A stretch of DNA of 64,000 nt from positions 91,285,405-91,349,404 of the forward strand of contig CM039182.1 in the NCBI GenBank assembly GCA_008360975.2, given 5' to 3'. The notes beneath the pieces are model-generated. The model did not search any database. It was not told the DNA's origin and saw nothing but the letters and a program-made list of their open reading frames with translations. The DNA is from Lichenostomus cassidix. Its lineage: Eukaryota; Chordata; Aves; Passeriformes; Meliphagidae. Position numbers and translations under genes: made by a program. The stretch's first letter is position 1. The number at the start of each line of letters is the position of its first letter. Shown here piece by piece: positions 40,901 through 52,900 of the stretch.

Positions 40901-43900
40901 GAAAAATAGGGATGGTTTATTTTATTAAAATTTTCTCACATGTGTTAACTAACTGAGATTTGGCAAGCTTTGAAGATGCTCATGTTTGTGCTATGCTCTT
41001 AAGTTTGCCTTCCTAGTTGTTTGTAAGAAGTGTACTGAGTATACATGACCAAGTTGAATCTTTACTTATCCCAGATGTTGGTAATTTTTTTCTTTATGAA
41101 TGTCAGTACATGTGAGAAGCATAGGTGTGAAGGGTTTGGGTGGTTTTGTTTTTGGTTGTGGTTTTTTTTTTTTAGCTTCTTGTTGCTTAAAGATGTAGAG
41201 CTACTGGTTGAAAGATTCCACACAGAGGCAGACATACACAAGTATAAGACACCATGTTCAGTGTATTTCTGTATTTGTAGGGCTTTGGTTTCATTTTCTT
41301 AATTTCTTTTTAGCGGATATAGCTCAGAGGTACAGGATAAGCAAGTACCCAACTCTGAAACTCTTTCGGAATGGCATGATGATGAAGAGAGAATACAGGG
41401 GCCAGAGATCTGTGACAGCAATAGCAGATTACATCAGGCAGCAGAAAAGTAACCCTGTTCGGGAGGTCCAGGATTTGGAAGAAATTAGTTCTCTTGATGT
41501 AAGTGTTTCAATTTTATTCCGTCTCTGTATTTTTTTTTCAATGTTGAACTGTGGAACACTATGTATTTGAAGTACATATTTACTTCTTTTTTTTTTTTCA
41601 TTCAGAAATGTCCAGTACTTTGGTTTTTTTAAAACTGAGTGAAAAACTGGATCATTTGTAGTATTACAGATTAGTCCAATATAATCACTTTGAGCTGCAT
41701 TCACTCCACTAAGTTATTTATTTTGCTTTTAATAATGTGAAAAGAATCATATGCTGTATTTAACAAGTTAGTTCTAATATTCCTCACTGAAAAAATACTC
41801 ACAAGGATTCTTCTGAATATTGAAAAGGCAAAAAAGAAATAATTTCTGCATTTATTGACTGTTGAATGAATGTCATTTCTGTATTTAATATCTGCAGGGA
41901 ATAATGACAGTTTTTGATAATTTGATGCAAGTTCTAATTCAACCTTTGTATTTACAGCGTAGCAGAAGAAATATTATTGGATACTTTGAGCAAAAGGACT
42001 CTGATAATTACAGAACCTTTGAAAGAGTAGCGAATATTTTGCATGATGATTGTGTGTTCCTCTCTGCCTTTGGGTAAGTTTTGAAATCTGTTGATTGCGT
42101 GACTTCATTATTGAAATTCTGTTAATGAGGTCTACATAACTTAATTGAAGGGATTTCTTTAATATTTTCTTTAATTTCTTCAGTGAAGAGACTGGACCTT
42201 AATAGGTAAATACACTGTTATATAGTGGGATATAGAGGCAATAGAAGGATAAAACTCTTTCTAGCCTTAATAATTGCTGTGGAATTCAGCTTCTATTTTT
42301 AGCTTCTTTTTTCTCTTTTTACCGCTCTTTGTCAGTATAGTTTAAATGTACCTGAGGAGGTTTGGCTGGGGGAGTGGTAGTTAGTTGTGTCTCAAAAACC
42401 TGTGTTATTAGAGGGAGAGGAGAACAAGTAGGGAAGAGTTTGAAAATGTTTGGGAAAAAAAATTCATTAGCTTTGCAGACTAACTGCCTTTTTGCAACAT
42501 GTTCATTTTTTTTCCTTAAAATAGGACTGTTTTCGAAGGTGGGGTTTCCTTCATTTTTGTTGGGGTTTTTTTCATTTTTAAAAATTTTTTTCCCCTGTAA
42601 GGAATGTAGTTGCTTGCTCATTTCCTCTTGATCCTGGGGGAGCAAACCTTGTTCCAAAATACCTAATTTCTGTGCCTGGGTCTTTTTCATGCAAGTTATA
42701 TGTCACTGCACAGTGTAATAGTTTAGAAAGACAATTGCATTGTTAAGCTACAGGGTATAAGTCTAGAAGAAAAACCTACAGGAGTTCAAATTTCCCCTTG
42801 TACAGATTTACAATGATATTTTAAAATATTCAGTGGAAGAAGAATAGATTGAGAGTGATTCACTATTAAAGTAGCATAATAAAATTAAAATATTCTTTCT
42901 GCAGTGTTTAATGTGCCAGCACTGCCCAATTTGAAGCCATTGGGCATTGATGTGATTCCAGTGTCTTCCACAGTTACAAGATCAGGAATTTGCATGGGTT
43001 ATGCTAGATTTTATACTGCACAGAGTTGCCTCAAGAGTTTTTTTAATTGGATGTAGTGGAGAAGAGCAGAGAAACTGAGAGGATGGATCAATGTAGAAAA
43101 TGTTTCATCTGTTTGAGCAAAACCTGTTGTCAGTCAGTGATGCCTCTTCCAATATGTCTCTAAAAAGTAATTTGGTGGTGGGGAGAGTATTTGCAAAGTG
43201 CAGGAGTGTGTGTGGCTTTCCCTCCCTTCAGTTCCCAGTTGGATAATGCTATGACTGTGTGAGCAGCCCTGGCCATGACTTGTAAATCCATGGTCTGTAG
43301 GTCTGTCAGTTTATTCCCAATGAGTGGCCATTATCTCAAGTGCTTTCTGGTGAGTATGTCCATGCTTGTTTTTAGAACAGCCAGTCTGAGTTGCTATTAG
43401 AATTTTATGCTGTTTTTTGCCCCATCATTTGACTTTTCAGTCTTTTCAGAAATAACTTTAAAAAGTTATTAGTAAGATAGCACTGCTTTCAGCATTCACT
43501 CTCCTGTTTTTTGAGTCTTCATCTTTGGTTTGCTGTTTGGCAATTGCATATAATGAGAAGTAGTTTCCCACCACTCAGTGTCAACACTTGGTTGTTTGGG
43601 ACTGTTCTTGAAGTGTTTACTCTGAGGGCTTTGTTTTTTTTTTGTTTGTTTGTTTTCAGAAATAACGAATAAGCAGACATAGTAGAATGGATCAGAATTT
43701 GATTATTCTTAACCTGCCCATGTAAATACAGATGGCACAGCATACTTGTCAGTATTCTTATCTCCAGACTCCCATTCCCTTTCTAGCCTGGAGCTGTTAA
43801 GTGTTTTAAAGTGCAGCCTTCCCAACAGCAACTTTGGGAGCTTAATGTTTTCATCTCTGAGTAACTATGCCTCTTCAGCTTCCTAAAAAATCATATGTAA

Positions 43901-46900
43901 AAAGACTTCCAAGGGAGATGCTGGCTACAGATCAGTGTTTTTTATTCAGATTATATATAGCAAAATGCTTCATGGGGAGGTGGCATTGATCAGTTGAACT
44001 CTTCTGACTGAGCATCCTAACAACCCCTGGAAGGGACTTCTGGTTTTGCTATGGACAGAGTTCAACAGCTACATGGTTTGGGGAGTTTACATGAGTGGTC
44101 ATGTTCAAATTTCTCTTAAACTAAAATAAAACAATCAATTTGACAGGAGAAAAACAGTTGCTTGACTAACTTCTGCCAAGGCAGAACTGCTCCTTATGCC
44201 AAAATTACTCTGGTTTTAGGTAGTTATAATGGCTTATTTTAAAATCTTGTTAATAGTACTTAGTTGCAGTTGATCTTGTTACCTAAACAATTCTTAAATC
44301 AACTGGTCCTTACAGTTTTGTTAAGATCTGAAGTGACCACAGAACAAGATTCATGAAAGAAGACTTGTAAGCAGGAGAACATAGATGCATAATCTGATTA
44401 AGAGATTATTATTGGTAGATTTTAGAAGTAGAGAGGAGTGAATCTGAAATGTTTGTGACCATGAAAGAGAATGTCCAATTGGAAAAAAAACCAGCCAAAA
44501 ATACTTTTATCTTAAAAGGCTGTGATGACCTGTAAGTAATTCATGGAAGAAAGTGATAAATCTAGGAACTGTTCTAATTTTATGTTAGCAAGTAAATATA
44601 GCAGGGGAGGGTGGGGGGCTTTGTGTGCATTCCAGAGATTAACCTTGTACATTACTGTTTCAAAAAAAGACAAAATGCAAACTGAAGTGTTTCCATTTTA
44701 GTAGTTGTTTTAAAAAGGTGTATCTTCAGGCGTTTGGGATTTTCACATCATGTCCCCACTTTATTTGAGTTATAGGAAAAAAAAATCAGTCATAGCTGCA
44801 GCCACTGGAGTGGAAGAACACAGAGGAGGACATTTTGGGTTCTACCACAGGGTTACCCTAGAGCATATATTTCATTATAGATTATCATCAGTTTAGCAAG
44901 CAGTCATTGGGCAGGTGGCTTCTATGTCTTCACTTTCTTATTCTGTGAAGGCTTATTTGGGATGCAAGTGGTTTACCTCAGTGATGATGGTCGCTAGGAA
45001 GCCTAATTTCACATTATGGGGGGCGTCATGTCTGGAATTCAAAAATGCATTTTAAAGTACACATCTATAAAATGATGCAAATGTGTTTTGTAACATACTA
45101 TGCAAGGCACCTTTTGTATGTGATAAGAAAAGGATAATCAGTTCCAATGACATCAGTAAAACATAAGTACTTTGAGTTAAGCCTTATGATGTTTGTATTT
45201 TTCTTGGCATTCTAAATTGTTCAGACCCCTGGAAAATGTAGCTCATCTTGTAGTGAGGTAAATTCAGATAATTTGAATTCCTTTTTTTTTCCTCTTTTGT
45301 GTCTCCTCCATTGGATGCACAGCTGTTCCAACTTGCTTGAATAAGAGATAATAATTTTGGGATACAAACTAGCAGCTTTCAGGGCACTTTGCTGTGATTT
45401 GGGTTAAAATATTCTAAAGGCAAGAGAGGAATTTACTAAGGTGATGTAGTAAGCTGAATACCAAGGAGAAATTGTATATCTTAGAGGTGCACACCTACTG
45501 TATCATCAGTGGCCAGAAACTGCATGCTGTGTCTTCTCTCTAGATGTGTTCTGAGGGTAAAATGGACAATGGGGGCTTACTTGCCATCCATTTTCTCATT
45601 GATTGTCCCTACAGAACACCTCAAAGCCCTCCTCTTTCAGGGTGGATAAAATGTAAATTCTTAGTATAAACAGTGGAACAGGAAAAGTAAATGCAAACAA
45701 GAATCTACCTTTCTCTTTTGCTTCTTCAGGATTTTTTATTTTTTAATTCTCTGATGTTCTCTTACTCAAAATTGTCCTGGCATTTATCGCTTGGAACTTT
45801 GATGCCTTTAGTCCAAGCTTCTGATCTTAGGGATGCATCTTGCTGACTCTCTTGATGCCCTCTTATCCAGCCAGGCCAAGTTTCTATGGAGTCACTTTGC
45901 AGTTTACTTTAAAAATGAAGGATTTTAATTCTCAATTTGTGAAGGGGGGAAAGTAAATAAGTAAAGAAAGGATAGCCAATTAAAATATGAATTTGAGTAT
46001 CTCAGTTATTTTGTCTGTACCAAGACATGCTTACTGGTTGGTTTGTTGTAGGGCTATTTCAAAAGCAGAGAGATTTAGCGGAGACAATGTAATCTACAAG
46101 CCACCAGGGGTAAGTGTAACTATGTATTTTATTCTGATTATTGTCATTATATGTGAATACAAACAAATGGAGACTGTATTCAGATCATTCAGTGTGTTAC
46201 TGCATCTTAAATCTTAGTTTTATTTCATCATTAAATAGTGTGAGAAATAGGACCACAGAAATGAGTGTTTCTAAGTCAGTGAAAACAATGTCTGACACAT
46301 TACCGGTTAATGCACAGAACCTAAACCTGTCATTTGAAATGTCTATGTCCAAAAAAATTAATCTTTTTCTGAGAAACACAGTCAACACTTCATATGTGTA
46401 GATACTGTGTGTTCTGTAGAACTCTTAAAAATCTGTGAAGCTGGTACGCTTAATGTTTTCCAAAGCAAGTCACAATTACTACGTATTTTTCTGACTGTTG
46501 TTTGCCTGTCTTGTGTGCCTTACTCCACAAGGGTTAAGAGCTCCTAATTTAAAAAAAAAAATTAGCTGAGGGTTAACAAAATCTCATAAACATATTTTAC
46601 TGGAGGAAGAATTCAGTACAGAAGAAAATCTGCAAGAATTGCGTTATAGAGATATACTATATAAAAATCTGCTCCCTTCTCAAATTTACTGTATGAGAAG
46701 AGCTGCTTACAAAAGAGGAAATAGATGCAAATAGACCTGAGGGGGAAGGGAGATTCAAACCTTTTTTTACTTTCTTCCAACAGCAGAATTTATTAGGTTA
46801 CCTAATTTATATGGCATTTTTGAATTAAGGTATGCTTAATCATGGCCACAGCTTGCGAAGTCATGCTTCATTTCATGTTAACCAAAATTGTAATTAAATT

Positions 46901-49900
46901 AAAGGATGCCAGCACTGAATTACAAGTTAAAACTACTAGCAAATAAAGGAAAATTATTATTTATTCACATCTCTTTGGCAAAGCAAATGTAAAATACCAG
47001 TTGCAAGTCCTGGAGGACATAAGGAGAGGGTTTTGATGAGTCTTTATAACTCTCAGCATGAAGCAGCTCACTATCTGCATTTAGTTTAGGTCTGGAAATA
47101 CAATTTCTCAGCCTAGCAGAAATCTAAATAGCCTTTATTTGAAGCATCCCTAATTTGTATTGAAGTATCCTGTTTTTTATAAGTTGTCTTAAAAAGTGGA
47201 GTTGACTGCATAAATTATCACATGAAATATTTCTTTCCCATTTGTACTTTTATCACATAGTTAATAGAAATCTTGCATGCATGAGGTTGAATATTGGTAT
47301 AAGATTTGTTTTCAATATTTATGTGAATATTGTTGTTTTATGTTGAGTAGGTAATCTTTGTAGGTAGCAATGTCGTTTTTACTGTTTCTCATCCTAGTGT
47401 ATTTTTCTTTTCAACAGGAAAATGCTCCAGATATGGTGTATTTAGGCTCACTAACCAATTTTGATTTGATTTATGCATGGACACAAGATAAGTGTGTACC
47501 ACTAGTTCGAGAAATCACATTTGAAAATGGGGAGGTAAGAATTTTTTCTGCTCTTCTACATTTGGGGTTTCTTTCTCAAAACCAAAATGTCTCTTTCAAT
47601 GTCCCTAATCCACATCAAAGAACTTTGTGTGTTTTGTTTTAGGCAGAAAATGGCTGTCAGATAATGTCTTTTCATTCTTTTGGAAATTTTTGGTTTCACT
47701 TGAAATTCACTGGAGGCAGGTCTGTAGTAGTTTCATACACTACCAAAGTAAGAAGTTACAATTGTAGAATCATTAGGGTTGGAAAAGACCTTTAAGATCA
47801 TCGAGTCCAACCATTAACCCAGCAGCACTGTGCTCAACACTAAACCACGTCCCCAGGTGCCACATCCACACAGTTTTTGAGCTCTTCCAGGGATGGTGAT
47901 TCTACTTCTTCCCTGAGCAGCCTGCTCCAGTGCTTCACAACCCTTTCAGTTAAGAAATTTTTCCCAATATCCAATCTAAACCTTCCCTGGTGCAACTTGA
48001 AGCCATTTCCTCTTCTCCTGTCACTTGTTACCTGGGAGAAGAGGCCAAGCCCCACCTGGCTACAACGTCCTTTCAGGCAAGAGAGAGTGATAAGGTCCTC
48101 CCCAACCCTCCTTTTCTCCAGGCACAACAACCCCAGCTCCCTCCCATTAATGTTAATGTTAGTGGTAGACAAATATTACTGTATTAACCACTTCCAAAGC
48201 CTTATCCAATAAATGAGGACATTAAATAGTGGCTGACCATGGAACTGGCAGTCTTCTGGGAATGGTAATGAAAACAATGTGGGGATTTTTTTTCAATCTG
48301 TGTTTAAGCACTGGTACCTTAATCTTTTTAGTTTCATTTAGAGCCAGAATACCAAGCTCTCTTTAGGAGCTCTCTGGAAATGTACCTGCTGAATGAGTGG
48401 GGAAATGGAGCCATAATTGTAGCAGCACAACACAGACTTTTTCACATCTTGTAACAGGAAAGAAGGCTGAGACCCAGCTGAATTTGTGTGTGTAAAAATT
48501 AGAATGAGCAAATGTGATTAGTCATCATTTTAGAGATGGATTGGGAAGCTTGGATTTCAAGAGCACTGAAGTTAAGAGGATCTTTGCAATCTGCTGTTTA
48601 AAAGACCAAGCTTCAACTTGCCTGATGGACTTGGTTGAAGGGAGAACAAAAGCCATTTCTTGTACCCTGTGTAACTGGCTGCCTACTGATAGGGAAAGTC
48701 TTTCCTTCAACTTACTGCAAATTGAAAATACCCGAAGAAACTCTTCTATTAGATGACAGAACAAAGCACTACTATTCTTCTCAAAAAGCGCAGTTTTTAT
48801 GCTGATGTAGGCTAGAATCAAAGCAATAGCAGCTTGCTTGTTATACCAGTCGCACAAATGAAAGATAGACAACTGTAGGCATTTCTTAGATGATAAATTA
48901 TTATTTCTTCAATCAGGCTGTAGTGAGTCCAGCTGACAAATATCACTTTTGGAGCAAGCAAGTGCATGGTGTTGGTGTTTTAAGTAAAAGAAAAATCCTG
49001 ACTAAATTATTCAAGGCAATCCTGTATTTATCTGTCCCCAGGCAGAGATCTTTAAAAAGTATTGGGTTGCAAGAACACATACATATGAGCAACTGAAATG
49101 TGCCTGTCCAACAAAGGATGACAAGTCAGGACAATTACTGGCAGAAGAGCAGTGCTTGATCATAACTGATCTGGCTGTGTCATCAGCTCCTCCTTTTTTC
49201 TTTTTTGGTGCAGAGGGGATAGAGTTTGGTGGGGAAGGGAGGGGTGTGTATTCAAAGATGCTTGTTGTGTTATGCTAAGAAAGCACCAATTTACTATGTG
49301 AATAAGCTAGAACTGGGTCTCGAATACACCCTAAGCCTTTCATAGCATTTAACAGCATGCTGCTCAGGCCTTACTGTGGTTTCTCTGAAGATGTTGTGTT
49401 CCCTCAGAATCGGGTTATTTCTTTTGCACAGGTATTCCAGTGCACAAGTATTTTTTCCCAAAATGCTGATAATGACTTGCTCTCATCCTTTGTCTGCTGT
49501 ACATGATAAGAGGAAGGAAACATGGTAAACTGAATCACTCAGGTATCTCAGAGGAGGAGTCAGCAGTTAACATCTTTAGTCTTTCTCTTTTGTCTGTTTT
49601 TAAAGTAGAGATCTCACTGAATTTGGAAATTGGCATCACTTACATAGGTGCCCTTAAGAAATGGAAGAAATGAGATTTTTCCTTTGTTTTCTGGGCAGGA
49701 ACTGACAGAAGAAGGCCTTCCTTTTCTCATACTTTTCCACATGAAAGACGACTTGGAGAGTTTAGAGAAATTCCAACAGGAGGTTGCACGGCAGTTAATA
49801 GGTGAAAAAGGTTCGTAATAATTCCTACTACTTCTTGCTTTTACTGGTATAATTTTTTCGTACAACTCAGTGAAGTGGAAGCAAAGGGCAAACAGAATTG

Positions 49901-52900
49901 TAGCTTTAAAGCTCTTGAGACTGAAGGGCTTTATGCATTTTTGACAGTAAAGACCAACTCCTGGAAATTATTAAAATAGATGCACAATTTATTAGTAAGT
50001 AACTGTTTCAAAAGTCCTCTTTGTCTAAATGATTTAATGTGTTTTGAGAGGGCATTAAACAAAGCTTCAGTTTGTAATATGGAAAAAAACTCTTTAAGAA
50101 AATCTGTTACTTTGGTGGTGTTGTTTTTTAGATCTATTTTCAGTTTTTGCATGTTGTATCTAATATCTCCACCTTTGTAATACTTAGGAAATTTTTTCAA
50201 TTATTATCAACATCATGAAAACAATAAAAAAATCCTAACGTGCATTTTTGTCTGCTCACAATGTTAAGGTACAATAAACTTCCTGCATGCTGACTGTGAC
50301 AAGTTCAGGCATCCACTCCTCCACATTCAGAAGACTCCAGCAGACTGCCCTGTCATTGCCATTGACAGCTTTAGGCACATGTATGTCTTTCCAGACTTCA
50401 GTGACTTGTCGTAAGTACTTTTCTTGGTGCATTTTAATTTGAGAAGAACAAATTAAAAGGCTCATACTTTAATCAGTACTGTGGTAGGAAAATGAGTAAA
50501 TCTGGGATAGGTAAGGCTGCCTATGTGTGATTAGGTGTCCAAGCCTTAAAGCAGGATGAGCTGGTGGGAATTCCTTGTTCAAATGGAGTTGTATTACTTT
50601 ATGCAAGAAAAGAATCTTGTATGAAGTTCTTAGATGCTGCTCTTCTTTCAGCTTTGCTATTTTCCATCATGGCTAGGCATTTGGAGCCTGGCATGGTGTT
50701 TTTAGTAGTGATCTAGATATCTAAATTAACTTTAAAAGATTAAAAGTACTACATGGAATGTCCAAGTGCTGTATTATTCAGGGACTAATGTAAAATGCAG
50801 CATGTAAGAATTCCCAGCCTGCTGGTTTGGTTTTTCCTGCAGTGCACTTCTAGCCTTCCTGCATTAGTCTGCACCTGGAAAGCTGGCAAAGAAATCGTTG
50901 TTGTGTGGGTTTGTGAACATTTTTTCCATGTGCAACTTGGAAAATGGCCAGTTCCTGGCATGTTTACCTGGATAAAATATATAACAGCAAAGTACCAGGG
51001 GTGCTTAGGTGAAAAACTGCTGTGGTTACCCTCATTACCTCAGCCTGGCTCTATGGTGCACTGCCTTGAAAGCAGATGTTCTGTCTTTCATGGATCAGTC
51101 GAGGATCCTATATTCCTTCAAAGGAAGCAGCTGCACATACACTGCCTGCTAACTCCTGGTTAGATGTCTAGGCTGAGCATTTAATTTTTGTCAAAACCAA
51201 GGATTCACAGCTCAGACTTAGTGTGCAATGTGGATGTAATATCATATCTAATTCTGCCATGCCAGAAGACATTTTTCTACCTGAGATGTTGACATTTGGG
51301 AAGAGGGTTTGAACTTAGTTTCTTTTTGTAAATCTCCACAGGCTTATTCATAAAATGTGGTCTCTGTCTGATGTATTTTGAATAGGGCTTTTCAAATATC
51401 TGAAGCTATGCATGTTGAAATTCTTGATAGTGACTATTTTCCTGCCTGTGTTCCTGTTTCTTTGGAAGATTGTATTCATTGCACATACCAGCAAAAAGAT
51501 AGCAGGATATTTGCATTTTAAAACCACTCTTTGTCACTTTTTAAACAGCCCTAAAACAAATTAACATCTCTTATAGAGGTAGTAGAGATGTTTAGTTTAG
51601 ACTTTCATGTTACATTTCTTGCATGTTCTGTTTCTGTGAAACACTGTCAGAATAATGAGAGCTACTTGCTTGATGTGTACCAGTTGTCACTTACAAATGA
51701 AGCTGAAAGAGATGTCAGGATTGTAGACAATTGCCTAATGATAAATAATTATTCAACCTTACTCTAGGAGGTTGAGCTGATACATAGAAATAGCAAAACA
51801 CAATGTGGGAACAAGAAGAGCTTGGAGCTCCTGGGGTGATATTCTGTTGTGTGTGTAAGTGGTTTGGATGTTTGGTTTGGTGGTTGTTGTTTCTTGGGTG
51901 TTTTTGTGTGGTGGTTTTATTTTTTAATAATAGGTAAAATCCTAATTCTGAGACTTTTATCTACCACTTTAGTAACCTTCTGGACTCTTCTACCAACTGG
52001 CCCCAGGCTGTCTCGTAATCTCAGTGCTGCCACCAGCCAATAGGGTTTGGATATGGCACTTTCAGACCTGGCCCACTAAAAGATTTCCTCTCACTTTAGG
52101 GAGTTCATTGTCTTTTTGGAGAATAGGCACTTGACAGGCAAATGAAAACATCATTCACTATTTAATCCTCATCCTTTGGCCACCTGGCCCTGTTCATCCT
52201 GCTGTTCCAGGCTGGAAGTGATAGCAGGGAGTGTTATCCAGCAGATGGGTTGTAGCTTCTCAGAGAGAACAGGCTGAGCCACATGAGGCTGCAAGCACCG
52301 AGTGCCCTTGCTGCATTAGGAGAGAATGTCTGCAGCAATGTGCCTGACCTAGAACAGGGCAGGAGCCTGAGGAAAAGCAGGGAGCAGTAAGTCTGCTGCT
52401 CCTATAACCAGGCTGGAATGAACCCCTTCTTCTCAACTGGTACTAATTCATTAATTAATGTGCGATGGGAAGAGACCCCTTAAAGTACCACTGTAATACA
52501 GATTGGTTACAGACATTGCTGTAATGATACCCTCTGGTTCTATATTTGCTGCATTTTATCCATAGAGTCTTCTGATGATCTGCAACATTGCTGATAGTTT
52601 GTTTGACCATGCTTTCTTCCTCTTTCCTAAATGTAATAATTAGTTTGATGAAAGACTCCCTACACAACCTGTCTCCATTCATACATTACCTTTAGATTTC
52701 ATGCACAGTGCTTGCACTATAGGTTTTTATCTCATCTTTAATACTTACTAGATCAACTCTTTACTTGGAGATTTTTAGTCAATTTGCCATTTCCCAAATA
52801 AAACTGGATGCTGCAGTTTAGCATGTTTGCTGTGGGTGACAGTAGATGATCTCAGATTAGATTTACATTGATATCCTCTTAGTGCTTATCTGTGGTGTGC

